This document shows positions 12,501 to 25,997 of a stretch of DNA of 64,000 bases, one piece after another. Position 1 is the stretch's first letter. Every line of letters begins with the position of its first letter. The notes below the pieces were generated by a model, which was given only the letters and a program-made list of their open reading frames with translations, was not told the DNA's origin and made no database searches. Origin of the DNA: Armillaria gallica (taxonomy: Eukaryota; Basidiomycota; Agaricomycetes; Agaricales; Physalacriaceae); contig JBANDB010000002.1 in assembly GCA_037576215.1 (NCBI GenBank), positions 5,146,001-5,210,000 on the forward strand, read 5' to 3'. Position numbers and translations under genes: made by a program.

Positions 12501-15500
12501 TTAGGTCCAACTTGAATGTGAATCCAAGGGTGCCAAGTATAAGCACCCCGTTTACGATCTGTTGGTCCGCTTGCTTGGTATTCAAATACCTTTCACGTTG
12601 AAGGGGTCAGTGCTATTGCTGCGCGGGTGTATGTTTGGAAGCAACTCCACCGACATGTGCGATGCTTTGTAAACTTGGCGTACTTGGTAGAACCCCGTTG
12701 ATGTTTTGTACACACAAGTGATCCTTACGTGAACGCTTGCTTGAAGGAAGTACCACTACCAGTCGAGCAAAGCCCCCGCTGCGACACATTCCATTGATGA
12801 TTTACATGCTACCGTATGACTAAGGTATGGGGTTTTCAGTCCTCTTCTCTTGACATATCCAATCATCTTGAAGGAATAGCGATGCCGTCTGCTATGACCT
12901 GCTAAACAGCTTCAAAACCCGCTTTGGCCCTATGTATTGTATCAGGTATTTTTTCAATATCATAGCGGAAGGAACGTACTGTTTAACATACTACAGGGTG
13001 GCTTATACCCACTAACCGTCGCTTATTGATTTCAGCTTGAATAATGCGGGATGCTGCAAGAAAACTTTCTATGAACCAAGTTGCCAGATTACGGCAAAAG
13101 CAGTGAACTACTTATGCCGAGGGTCCCATGTCGACCGGGGTGTGTTCAGTGCGAGATAGCTCCTGCTGCAATAGGTCTTTCAATCCAATCTCTGTTGAAT
13201 GATACACGAATAAAATGTATTCCTAAGCGCAGGTCCTACATCATGAGCTCCGCAATAGAAGAAACGCTCTTACAATACGGACGCGATATACGGGAGACTC
13301 TATGACTCAGTTAGCCCCTTCTGAAGTCGAATGACTGGTATCGTGATCCCAGGGAACAGCGAGCGTGGCATATTGTTTGAATCGTTTGTGAAAGGGTGAC
13401 AATTCGACCAATAGCCCCAGGGAGCGTGGCTTAGCAAACCAGAGTCCCTCTTCCCTCGCTGGGTGAATGCCACTGAAAGCCGAGATATCGGTGGTATTTC
13501 GAATTGGCGGTTGGGAGGCCATCGACGGGTGGAAATGAATCACCGTATAAGGTTTAGTTTCACGCAGGTGTCCGAGCCGATACAATTGTGAACAGGGTCA
13601 CCTAGAAGGAGAGGATGTGGAGGCGACAGCCACCAAGGCAGAGTCGCAGGGGTAGGATGAAGTGCTCAGCCCCGAGTACTTCAATCGCTCTCGCCTAGTT
13701 TCCGGTGGCCATAGACAGGCGAGAAGCTGGCCTTTGCGAATTATTCCGCCAAGAACTTAGATATCCGCATTCCCTCTGCTTGAGATATCGATATCTTCCA
13801 CAAACGAACTTGACGGTGCCCAATAGAGCCACAAACTAAGACGCAACTGTCAATTGCTGAAGAAAGCTCGATATCCAGTGAAGAACTGTGTTCTCTTGTA
13901 AGTTTTACTCAAACAAAGATACTAGCTTAAGCGTGATGAGCACTCAACTAGTCGAAGGTTAATGGGAACCTCGTAAAAGTGTTCGGATAATGCGAGCCGC
14001 ATTTTCAGATGGTTCCCAGGAGAGGAAAAAACTACGCCACCTTTGCTGCGATAAACATGCGCAGCCAAATGGCATTGTGTCACTTCTTCGAGCTCATCGC
14101 AACCACAAATCCGTGGCGTATCACCTACCAACAGACCCTGAAACCGGTGTCGAAGACAGTGATTTCTCATTGGACAGCGGCAGATGAGCGTACTGTTACT
14201 TTCGTCTCAAGAGCAGCGCGGAGACCGGCACAAAGGAAATAGGACTGACTGTGCTAGAGATCCTCGGCGGCGACAATTGGCCTAAGAGATCAAGATTGAA
14301 AATAAGGATAATAAAAGTACTAAAGCTTTCTTGTCAAAAGCAGTGCGGAGGCCGGCAAAAAGAAAAGAGAGCTTGACTGCGCTGGAGATCTTCGGCGGTG
14401 ACAATTGACCTAAGATCAAGGTTGAAAATAAGCATGGTAGCGCATAGATTATGTTTTAAACTAAACGGCATACTATTGCATTGTGCTGCGATTCACTGAT
14501 GGACATATAGGCCGATCATCGACCACAGAGGTGCCTTGCCTTGCCGGACATGTTACAAGCGGCAAGTCGATGATGCCAGTAACGTCACTAAGATACTGAG
14601 ATAGAAAGTCAAGTGTGGACAACGGCTGGTCATCAGACGGCTACTGTTCAGCTTGCACTACATCAAAGTCCTACTGTCTAGAGCGCTGTGGAAATTCCCA
14701 TGTCGGACTTGAATATCATCCAATCACAGATTCATGGAGGTTCACCTCATAGCAACCACCTGCTCTTTAGAACGGAACCTCGCAGCAGGGTTCGTACGTC
14801 CTCGGTGTCCCCCAAGTACCGATAGGATTTGTGTATCGAAAAGCTGGTAGGTCCTTCAGGATATGTCCAAGGGCGCGTTTGGTAGGCAGGTGAGATCGCA
14901 AGATCGTATCCAAGGGTTTGCTGTGTGAGAACATACATTCTCGTAAACTGGACAGTTGTGGGCTGCATATGGTGTAGGCTCTGACGGGCCTATCGCCACT
15001 CTAGCTTAACGCGCCTGCCGCGTTATAGGATAGAAACATGAGCCAGCGGAGCGGTTCCGCAGGAAAAAACGTTCGTTCCTCGTAAAAATGCGTATCTTCT
15101 TGAGAATCCAACACAGAAGCGCGGGGATAGGAAAAACCATTGGATTGTGTTGATTAGCTGGGATCAGCGCGTATGTGGCGCAGCTGACTTCTGTCAGCGG
15201 GGGTAGCATATAAAGGAACATCATGATGCGGGGTTAATTTTACTGGTCGTTAGGAAACATAATGGACCTGTATCGAGGTACCTTGAGATATGATATCTGG
15301 ACATCGGGAAGTGGACTTGTGTGGTTTCTTCCGCCATCTGAATAAAGACGTACCAGGTACATATGGTACGACGCCAGTTGGGGTGATACGTATGATTCTG
15401 CGAAATGAGGGGTACTAATCATGACGCTCCTTGACTGTGATTGCGGAAAAACACTGCTGACAGAGAGATATGATTCATCTCGCATTTGTAGTCTTGAACG

Positions 15501-17941
15501 GCTGGCTCACAGACGGGTAAATCTTGCCGTTGCGGTAAGGCACTCAGAGAGCGGCGTACATAGTAGATCGCAATGCACCTTCGACTGACTTGTGTCCATC
15601 AAAGATGTGGGGGCGGTTCGTTTTATCGAAATACTTACCTTTTTTCTGTAGTGTCCATGATAGACATATTGCGGTCCCACCTCTATCAATGGCGCAAAGG
15701 ATCTTGTTCGCAACTGCCCAAGGACCAAGGTCAAACCGCTAAGTAGCACCTCACGTCAATGATACGACGTACGTCCCCGCAAGGCCCATAGCAAAAAACC
15801 CTCGGCAGATGAAACTGCCGTTCTTTGACGGGAAGATGGGTATGGTATTCACGAAGAAAACAATGCGCGCCTCTGGCAGGCGTCCTTGCTCCGCGTCACT
15901 TACGGGTCTGTAACGGAATCACCACTCATTCCTCGCCTAGGATTCCGTATATCTTGTTCGGATTGTCAAAATACTTCTGGCGCCACTGAGATCTTTTCTG
16001 CAACTGTGATCCTTGCCGACGGCCAGCTGCAGCTTGTGTATTGTAGATTTCTGATGTGGTTCACCTTGGCATGATACACAATTGTACAGACGACATCGGG
16101 TCCTTGGTCATACAAACAGGGTAGTATTGCTTGAGGATTTGGCGAGGGTATATAACGTGGAAATTTTTGATGCGTTCCAATCTATGACCTGAGATATCAT
16201 TTGTGGAGATTGAAGGATCGTTGGTGGAGGATAATCAAATAAGCAGGAGACCAAGGAAGTCGTGTCGGTTGATTAATTTGTTTTCAAGTGGCCCCACATA
16301 AGTCTACATGAAACAAACGTCCTGGAGAAAATATGAACAAATTCACAACCCTTACACGGCTAGTCCAACGTTACCATTGCTTACCCTTCCAAACTCTGAC
16401 CCTCTTCTTCGGAGACGTAACAGGGGCAGCGTGGCTGGGACACTGTTCATGTTGGCTGGTGGACATGTCTTGGATTCAGACGATCCCTTTTCGTTCCTCT
16501 TTGAAGTCAAAAGTCTGGCGGGAAGTCTGAGGAGCTGCATGCGGCGTCAGACCCACCAATTCGAGGTGCATCGACCGCTCTAAACGCGTTGTGAGCTCGT
16601 AAGCGATTCCCCAGTGGTGAACCCACCTACTAGGCGACACCACGTATCTCCATTACGGATTTGTGGCAGGTCCTTTCATCAGAAAAGAATCATTTTTGCA
16701 GTCCACCACAGGAGACGCCGTCTCTATCTATGCATGTAGAGATACTTACGTGTCTGGGCAAAAACATAAGGGGATGTAATCTAGGGCAAAAACAGTGAAT
16801 ATAGACACACGTAATGAAACTGGTAAACGGTTACTGGTAATTGATTCACTCGGACCCGACAACACCTTTCTTTTGGGTGCACAATCCAGTAGGATTAAGG
16901 AGGTCGTTTTTATGCTGAAAGGGCACTTAGCACGGGTCTTCCTTTCTTAACTTGTCGCAGGGTCTGTGCTTTCGCGATTTCGAGACACTGGAACATGAGT
17001 TTCTGGGGTCACGTCTGTATGGGCTGATGTCAACGACGCGCGCCGTCATCCATTTTGGGATGAAAAGCTAGTGATAAGAGGCGCGTCAAGGGTAAGGGCG
17101 ACGTTATTTCGTGTCAACTATTCCCGATAGCTTTCGTAGTCATATATGCTGCAGAGTTCGCCAACGATGGAGGCACATGTCAACCAATCGCACATATTGC
17201 ATGCTTTAAACGAGTCTACGGTAGTAACTTCTGCCAAGGTCAGCCTCAGGATGCAGCTACGAGTAATTCTGACACCCACTTGTACCTTCTCGATGACAGA
17301 GATCCGGTCTCTTCGACGAGTGAATTGATAGCATTGAATGACATACGTAGTGAGCGAGGGGATACGTTGAAGACTGAGCACTGAGGAAGGAGCAAGGGGG
17401 TAGGTAGGCGAACTGAGGCAGGCCATTATGTCAGCATCGCCTCTTGCCTCCGACCGCCACCTTGGTACATTGGCGAAGGTCCACCAAATGGTTATCGATA
17501 TTCTCAGCTGACGTTTTCTTCGAATGACTGTCTCCTAGCGTAATTAAAGATTATTCGGAGCATATAGTGCGTCTTCTATGTTTCTTCATGCAGCGTGACC
17601 AACAACCTTTGCCATCGTGAACAGCAGCAGGCTTTCCTCAGTTTCCAATTCTTGTTGTATCGATAATATGCTAGTGAGGCTCCAGTATCATGAGTTTCGT
17701 ACTCTCCACGTTCAACGCCGCAATAAAATTAATGTCACTATGGTTCATTCTTTTCCTGTCATCTGTCGCTCTTTCGACTGAGAAACGCGCTATTTTTCTA
17801 TGATCATCAGTTTCCGACATCTTCCTCGCCCACTTCTCGCCTTGGCTGAAGATTCACTCGGAAGAAAAATATATCCGGATGCGTCAACTCAGCATGATAT
17901 ATAATACTGGGATGTATTGAGGGCAGCAGGATCGGGCGTTC
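9591..17941. other. 8.3-kb gene-poor region
   Basis: I could not assemble any credible gene on either strand. The open frames are short, lack recognisable motifs and do not join through splice signals into a known family. I also failed to find long terminal repeats, reverse-transcriptase or transposase motifs, tRNA boxes or telomere-like repeats. One imperfect tandem duplication lies at 14201-14436. The last few hundred bases before 17942 are the likely promoter of the first subtilase. The region could hold decayed transposon DNA, long non-coding transcripts or fast-evolving genes I cannot recognise. Confidence 0.5.
14201..14436. repeat. Imperfect tandem duplication, two ~109-bp units
   Basis: Unit 1 is about 14201-14309 and unit 2 about 14328-14436. 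Both read TTC-TC/TTGTCAA-AGCAG, then GCGGAG-CCGGCA, a GACTG core, GGAGATC-TCGGCGG, GACAATTG-CC, TAAG, GATCAAG and TTGAAAATAAG, with scattered substitutions and small gaps. The divergence indicates an old duplication. I see no inverted ends or coding content. Confidence 0.75.
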
Positions 17942-20900
17942 ATGATGAGAACTTCTCTCTGGCCGCTTATCCCTATTTTCTTTGCGTGGTGCTCTCTGGC
18001 ATCCTTTCCTCTCAGCTCCGTTCGGAAGGAAACTAATCTGCCTGTCGCAGCAAACAAATTCATTGTAGAACTGGACAGTGTTGCTGATGTCACAGGCAAA
18101 AGATCTGGTTTTTCGGTACCCGTGTTCATCCAGCTTCAGTTTTCGTGACAAGTCCTGATTAGTGTGCAGGTCCATGAACGTTTTTACGCGTCCTTGAACG
18201 AACGAGCAGTCCGCTTTCAAGTCGACAAGGAGTTCGATGCTCCCCAAATATTTGTGGGAGCTGCTCTGACTCTAGAGGCGAGTTCCATCAACCATCCGAG
18301 GCATTCGGCTCAGCATTCCATTTTCTAGAACTCCCTTGTCAGTCACAGCTCAGATCATCTAGCCCACGCATCTAACACCGTTTTTTCCAGGATGTTGCCC
18401 ACCTCTTGAGCAATGTGGAAGGTATTAAATCTGTCCGTCCTGTCCAATTATATAACCGTCCAGCGTAAGGTGTTTTCCTACGTGAATCAAATTTAATCTG
18501 AGTAACAAACAGGCCCGTCTTCTCGCACGTCGTCTCCGGCATCAATGATGCGGCTATACCGCCCGATTCTCAATCAACACACATTCTAACGGTATGTCAT
18601 GTTGTAAGATGGTTTCAAGTTCAAGATTAATACGTACGGTACAGGGTGTTGACAAACTACACGCGGCTGGAATTACAGGAGCTGGGATCAAAATCGGGAT
18701 GTGAGTGACGTTCTGTTCGTTTTTTGGGCTGAATAATCCTACAAGTTTGCAGACTTGACACTGGTTAGATCGCCTTTCCTAATGTTTTGCATTCTCTTTG
18801 AACATTTTCATAGGGATTGATTACACACATCCTTTACTTGGAGGGGGTTTTGGTCCAGGGTTCAAGGTAGTGGGAGGATACGACCTGGTCGGTGATAATT
18901 TTGATGGTAAGGTCAGCCAGTTCGGGAGACGTCGTTGTCTCACCTATTTTTTAGGCATGAATGCTCCCGTACCCGACTCAGATCCGTTAGATCAGTGTGC
19001 AGGTATGGATCATGAATGTTTGAAATCACGGATGACCCTGATGCATAGATCAGGCCATGGAACCCATGTCGCTGTGTGTCTTTCCAGTTCTCCTAGAACA
19101 AGACACATGCCAACGCAACGCGAAATATTCACAGGGTATTATAGCCGCGGATCCTATCAATGCATATAACATCAGTGGAGTTGCCTACTCATCTTCGATA
19201 TCCGCCTACAGGATCTTTGGCTGTGAAGGCTACGTCACGGACGATGGTCTGTTTCTCGATCAAGATTAAAAGACTTAGCTTGACGATGCATTTCATCTGT
19301 AGTGATCATTGATGCCTTAATCATGGGATATAAGGACAGTCAAGATATTCTAACTTTATCGCTAGGTGGTGCTGCTGGTTGGACAGAATCCGCGAGCTCA
19401 GTTGTGGCGAGCAGAATTGCTGCCACCGGGAAGATTGTCACTATTGCTGCCGGTAACGATGTAAGAGCATTTCCCTTTTCGTTATACTCTCTATATGAAC
19501 CTGATTTCAGGGTTCTTATGGTTCCTGGTTTTCCTCTGGCCCAGGCAATGGCATCAACGTCATTTCGGTCGCAAGTCTAGACAAGTATGGGTGCTTTCTT
19601 ATCTGAACTGTCGCGGAGTGTTGATGCCTTGTGAAGCACAGCGGTACCCCTGCAAAATGCTACCGTGGGCGGAGTGGTGCACAACCCAATCACATATTTT
19701 GAAACGTTTCCATTCCCTATAACCGAAGCACTTCCTATTTATGCCATTTCCAACAATACGGGTGTCGTAGACGACGCCTGTTCGGCCCTACCTGATTCTA
19801 CGCCTGATCTTTCAAGTTTCTTAGTTATCGTCAGAAGAGGGACCTGTGCTTTCGTATGTTTTCGGAACTTTTCGCGGCCCTCCGTTAATCTTTTGTTATA
19901 GACGCAAAAGCTTGCAAACATTGCTGCTAAAGGGGCCACTGTTGCATTCATCTACGAGTGAGAAAGACTTCATGACAATCCCTTATCTCGCTTACATCTA
20001 TGGCTTTAGTAATGGCAATGGATTTGCGGGTATCTCTGTTGGTGATTTTGCTGCCACTCTCATCCAGGCAGCAGATGGCGAATTTGTAGGCTCTTTTCAA
20101 CCGTCCAGCGCTTCAATCATTAAACATCACATGCTAGCTCGTATCCCAGTTTGCTGCGGGTGTACCCGTTACGATTTCTTTCCCCCAATCCGGGGGATCA
20201 TATAGCTATCCTAATCCTGCCGGAGGCTTGATATCGTCTTTTACTAGGTACCTTATTATTCTGGTACACAGGCATATACTCACTTGTCCAAGCTATGGCC
20301 CTACGAACGATTTATTCTTCAAACCTGCGATCGCTGCACCCGGTGGCGACATCTTGTCGACTTTGCCCGTAAACCTCGGTTCCTTTGGCGTCGAGTCTGG
20401 GACATCAATGGCCACCCCTTTCGTAGCCGGCTGTGCTGCTCTTCTGTTAAGCGTCAAGGGAAAAGATCCGTCTATCGGTAAAACAGCTCGTACTTTGTTT
20501 GAAACGACGGCGACTTTGGTCTCTTCAAGTCATACCGATGGCGACCCATGGCAAACAGTTACGCAGCAAGGTGCTGGTTTGATCAATGTCTATAACGCTG
20601 TCCATTCCATCACGATCGTATCTCCCGGAGAACTCATATTGAACGATACAGCAAATTTCCAAGGACTGTAAGCATCTGCTATATTCGGATTTGCCAGCTC
20701 GGACGCCAACAGCTCTTTCTTTCTCTAGTCAACAATTTACGGTTCAAAATACGGGGAAGAGTGTTAAATCGTATCAACTGAGCCATGTCCCGGCAGGTAC
20801 TGCCATAACTATCAGACCGGTACGATAACTCATCGTGGTGTCCTTGATGTCCAATTGACTCGTATACTAGGGTACCTTCTTCCCGGCCCTAGGCCCTGTT

Positions 20901-21725
20901 CCGTTGACGTCAGATCAGGCCAAGGTGTGGCTGAGTCAAACGAAGTTTACGCTGCGGCCTGGTCAAAAGAAGACGATAGTCGCATCTTTCACCGCACCCT
21001 CGGGGCTCGATTCCTCCTTGCTTCCCGTTTATAGCGGATTTATACAAGTTTCAAGCGGCAGTGAAACTACCCATGTATCATATATGGGCTTGGCGGCATC
21101 TCTGAAGGACCAGCAAGTCATCGACAACACTGATTTCTTATTCGACGTACCTCTACCACTTATCTTGGACGCCGATAGACACGTACAGACAGGGCCAACC
21201 AATTATACATTCTCCAATAGCAATGATTACCCTAGTTTGCTTTTCCGGTATATTGTTCAATTTGCTTTCTTGCCGCAGTCGTTTACTGATGGAATTCCAG
21301 CCTGGCATTCGGGACGCCTCTCCTCCGAATAGACCTGGTTGAATCCAATATCGATTTCCAACCAACCCTCAACTCTCGTGCGCTGGACCCGGGACATTTC
21401 TTTACATTCCCTCATACGCATCCTGGCGGGAGTTTTGCACGCGTGAAGATCGTCGGACCATTGGCCGAATTGGACTTCTTCAGTCGGAATGATGAGGTAA
21501 AATGCACGTTTTCGCGCACCACATTTTGCTGATAAGTCGTTAAAGGATCCTGATAATTTCGGATACAATACGATCGCAATGAAATCACCGGTTTTCGCCA
21601 ACGGTACTACTATACCTAATGGCTCGTATAAATTCCTTCTACGTGCGCTGAAGGTGACAGGCGATCCGAAACAGGAGGAGGATTTCGAGAGCTGGCTGAG
21701 CCCCATCATACGAATTGTAGCTTAG
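17942..21725 (+). CDS. Secreted subtilisin-like serine protease 1 (S8, PA domain)
   Basis: Predicted extracellular endoprotease of the S8 family, resembling minor extracellular protease Vpr. In order: signal peptide (MMRTSLWPLIPIFFAWCSLA), an inhibitor-I9-like propeptide (NKFIVELDSV), and a catalytic domain with Asp in DTGIDYTHP, His in GHGTHVA, oxyanion Asn in AAGND and Ser in GTSMATPFVAG. A protease-associated insert (DACSALPDSTPDLSSF to RRGTCAF) lies between His and Ser, and a C-terminal Fn3-like domain ends ESWLSPIIRIVA. About 13 or more short introns interrupt it. The catalytic Asp sits in an 11-bp exon (18753-18763). The intron at 18278-18390 appears to use a GC rather than GT donor. 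A close paralog follows in tandem 560 bp downstream. Confidence 0.9.
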
Positions 21726-22286
21726 TGTCTTTTTTCTCGTTCGTCTTTCTCCGATGTCTTCAATAGATGCAGCATCTTATTTTGCCGATCAATAGTGCCG
21801 TCTCACGCGTGCAATCGCAGCTTCATATGCAAGATAAGACCCTCAAACCTATCTTGGATCGTCATCGTAGTTGTTATAGCCCTCCAAATTTAGTTGGATG
21901 TGAAGGATAGTTTCCAGTCAGTTGAAAATTCTATACCTTGGCGAATACCTATCCCATGAATTCAGCTATTGTTTTCGAATGACTTCCGGCTTATCATACG
22001 CTCGTACATGGGAAGATCTGGTGGGAATCTTCCTTTCTGTACTTAAGGTACAATGATTGACAACCATAAGCTTCACAGTATGGCCACATGCAAGGAGTTC
22101 TACCGATCAGAAAAATCCTTGCTTCCCAACTTATTTCACTTGCTTGGTTTTTTCTTGGAGTAGGAATTAATGCTAGTCGCGACACATCGTAACTCTGGCG
22201 CATGATCACGGGTATCGCATCTCTGGATATATAAATGCCATCTTCGATAAAGATGCACTTGAACTCCAGGTTCATTCGCAGCTGCG
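21726..22286. other. Spacer between the tandem subtilases
   Basis: Holds the 3' end of protease 1 and the likely promoter of protease 2. No gene or clear repeat was seen. Confidence 0.5.
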
Positions 22287-25200
22287 ATGGTCTCAACGTC
22301 CCTCGTTGCTGCCACCTTGGCTCTGTGCACAATCTCGGTCAATGCACAAGTGGCTTCTCTTCCTGGCATTGCCAAAACTACCACTCTACTCACGCAAACC
22401 AATAAGTTCATCATCGAGGTAGACGATGCTACGAAAATCCCCACCAAACGGTCGTTGCAAGGAGCTTCGGTATGTTTATTGCGTTTCCATCTCGCAGAGT
22501 AATCTCACCTTGTTGTACAGCCTCATGGAATATTGTACGCCTATCTCGAGGAACGGGATGTCAGCTATGAAGTCAACAGAGAGTATGATACGGCGGACAT
22601 ATTTGTCGGGGCCGCCGTGACACTTGCAGTAAGCACGTTACGTGGACGTCAGATGCTCATACAGCTAATACGATACATGTTAGGATGCTCAGGTATGCTA
22701 CAGCATGATATAATGACACGGCTACTGGAACTGAGTGACAAATTTTTAGGACGCAGCCGAACTTGGTGCCATTGAGGGTATTAAAGCAATTCGACCCGTC
22801 CGAGTATATCCTCCTCCAACGTCAGTTTTCGTTTACCGCCGTCGATCTTCGACCTTACACACTTCTTACTGAGCTAGGCTTCCACGGTGGGATGTCGTGG
22901 CGGAAGGTGACACGCCAGACATTCAAACTACCCATGCTTTAACAGTAAGGCCGTCTCAACCTGTGTTCGTTTATCATCAGATGCTAAATATGTTGAAGGG
23001 AGTGGACAAAGTTCATGCCGAGGGTAATTTTGGCGCTGGGATACTTGCTGGAATGTGAGTTCATATCTCCAAGGATATCCCGCATATTTCCGACATTTTG
23101 CAGAATAGACACTGGTACTATTCTATCGATCTAACTTTTTACTAGCGGACTGATGTCGGGACCGAGGCGTTGATTATACCCATCCGGCTCTTGGAAGCGG
23201 ATTCGGTCCAAGCCACAAAGTTGTCGGTGGCTACGACTTTGTCGGTGATAATTACACTGGTATGAACCTTAACTTCGTCGGAATAGACTTTTTCAATCAA
23301 TTCTGACAGGTTCCAATGATCCTGTTCCGGATAACGATCCATTGGATCAATGTGCGGGTCATGGAACACATGTTGCTGTAAGCTCAAGACAAGTATTCGA
23401 TCTAGTGCTCAACCGCTGGCTTACAGGGCATACTTGGGGCCGATCCCGATAACCCGTATAACATCAGCGGCGTTGCTTATCAGGCGTCTATCAATGCCTA
23501 CAGAGTCTTTGGCTGCACAGGCTCGGTGTCAGACGATGGTAAGTTCTTTCTGTACACATCGGAAGATACCTTTGACCCATTATTCCAGTGCTCGTCGATG
23601 CTCTGCTCCGGGGATACGAGGACGGCAATGACATTCTCACTTTGTCGATAGGTGGCACTGACGGCTGGACAGAGGGCACTGCTTCCGTTGTTTCTAGCAG
23701 AATCGCTGCGACTGGAAAAGTTGTCACTATCGCCGCCGGCAATTCTGTACGTTTGACTAACCACAGCGACTGGGCCATGAAGCTGATCCTTGGAATAGGG
23801 TGCTTCTGGCGGCTGGTTTACTTCTGGCCCTGGAAATGGTATCAACGTCATTTCTGTTGCAAGCTTAGACAAGTGCGATATGCTGAGTTGTCCTGAAGGT
23901 TATGTCTGATCGCTCTTGTAGCACTGCAGTCCCGCTACAGAATGTCACGGTTGGCGGCGTCGAGCACAACCCCATCACGTACTATCAGACGACTCCATTG
24001 CCTGTCCTTGGAACTCGATTGATCTACGTTACCTCAAATGACACCACAATCGTAGATGACGCCTGTGATGCGCTTCCTGATGATACGCCTGACCTTTCGC
24101 CATACGTGGTAATAATACGCCGTGGCACTTGCACTTTTGTATACGCGCTTGCATTCGTAAAGGTCCATTATTCTGACCATCCTTCGAACAGGTTACTAAA
24201 CTAGCCAACATTGCCGACAAAGGAGCAACAGTAGCTTTAATCTATGAGTCAGTCACATTGCTATGAGCTATATGTGACACCTCTAAGGTTCTTCGCTCTC
24301 CCTAGTAATGGCAGTGGATTCGGTGCTATCGCAGTCGGCGACTTCAATGCTTCTCTCATACAATCAGCTGATGGAGAATTTGTATGTACCCATTTTTGAG
24401 TAATTGTAACTCAATTGACAACAACTCCAATGCAGCTGGTCGAGGCATACGCGGCTGGCGCAGCAGTGACAATTACGTTCCCCCAAGCCGGAGCATCATA
24501 TGACTTCCCCGATCCTAACGGTGGACTCATTTCTACGTTCACCAGGTTGGTTGCATTTCCTAACTTTCTTCACATGGCTATTCACAGTCCTATAGTTATG
24601 GTCCTACCAACGACTTCTACTTCAAGCCAGCAGTTGCCGCCCCTGGCGGTAACATTCTATCAACTTTGCCTCTCGACTCCTATGGACTTCTGTCGGGGAC
24701 CTCGATGGCTACACCTTTTGTTGCCGGATGCGCTGCTCTTCTTTTCTCCGCCAAGGGAACGAGCTCTGACGTTGGACTGTCAGCTAGAAGTCTCTTTGAA
24801 TCCACTGCAAAGGCAATCTCTTCGAGCCACACAGACGGAGACCCGTACCAGACCGTGACACAGCAAGGAGCTGGATTGATAAATGTGTATGATGCGATAC
24901 ATTTCGCGACAACCCTCAACCAAGGAGAACTAATCTTGAATGACACGACCCACTTCCAAGGCAGGTAAGTGTAGTAGGATACAAACACTGTTGAAAATAT
25001 TGACTGAGACTTTTTTTTTACAACAGTCAGACGTTGACTGTTACGAACACGGGATCGACTTTGAAAGATTACAACGTAACGAACGTTCCCGCCGGAACGG
25101 CAGTCACCGTTGCTGAGGTAGATCCAACTTGTAGCTGTTGAAAAAACTACTGATATCGGAAAACCAAGGGATCCATCCTTGTTGCTGATGGACCTGTTCC

Positions 25201-25997
25201 ACTGTCCACCGATTATGCGACTGCAAGCTTCAGTCATGAAAGCTTCACGCTTCAACCTCAAGAGTCCATTGATATCACTGTAACAATTACGCCTCCCAGC
25301 GGCGTTGATGCATCTACATTCCCAGTTTACGGTGGATTTATCCAAGTGATTAGTGGCAGTGAAATTGTTCATGCTACATACCTTGGTCTCGCTGCTTCGC
25401 TCTATGACAAACAAGTCATCGACGATACGGATCACTACTTTGGTGTAGACTTGCCGGCCATTCTGGATGCAGATGGATCTGTACAAAGCGACCCGGCGAA
25501 TTATACATTCTCCACCACCGATTTTCCGTCGCTACTGTTCAGGTAAGCATACCAAAGCATTGAGAGGCGTCCAAGATGCTCATCCGGACAAAGACTTGCT
25601 TTCGGTTCCCCCGCTATCAGCATCGATTTGTGACCGCTGATGCGGCCCTGGGGCGTCGTGATGAGCCGACTTTGACGTTCATTGAAGGTAGTCTGGCGGC
25701 ATTGGCGCCGGCAGTCCCGGATGTAGTCGGATCCATCGCTGAGCTGAACTATTATCCTCGCAATGATGACTCGGTAATGAGGCAGCCTCGTCCAACAAAT
25801 GATTCATCTGACAACTTCCGAAACAGGATAATCCCTATTACTTGCTGGACCTTACCACCCCAACATTTGCCAACGGTACTACGATTCCAAATGGAGGTTA
25901 CAAATTACTTTTGCGCGCACTCAAGGTCACAGGAGATCCTTCAAAGGAAAGCGACTATGAAAGTTGGTTGAGTCCCATTATTGGTGTCGTTGCATAA
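22287..25997 (+). CDS. Secreted subtilisin-like serine protease 2 (S8, PA domain), apparent late frameshift
   Basis: Tandem paralog of the upstream protease with the same domain order and intron positions. It has a signal peptide ending near SVNAQ, an I9-like propeptide, Asp in IDTGVDYTHPA (again carried by an 11-bp exon, 23104-23114), His in GHGTHVA, oxyanion Asn in AAGNS, a PA insert and Ser in GTSMATPFVAG. The predicted C-terminus reads ESWLSPIIGVVA with stop at 25995-25997. However, after AFGSPAISIDL the frame meets TGA at 25631-25633. Homology to copy 1 resumes one base out of register at TADAALGRRDEP and continues through SIAELNYYPRNDDS. A one-base loss near 25630 explains this. If real, the product ends about 105 residues early, in the Fn3-like domain, leaving the catalytic domain complete; it could also be an assembly error. 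Confidence 0.85.

Noticed and set aside
16724..16746. Short hairpin-like sequence around TCTCTA...TAGAGA
   Set aside because: A six-base stem is expected by chance in a window of this size and no gene context supports a function.
9591..17941. A retrotransposon or DNA transposon in the gene-poor region
   Set aside because: I could not find terminal repeats, reverse-transcriptase, integrase or transposase motifs; decay beyond recognition remains possible but unsupported.
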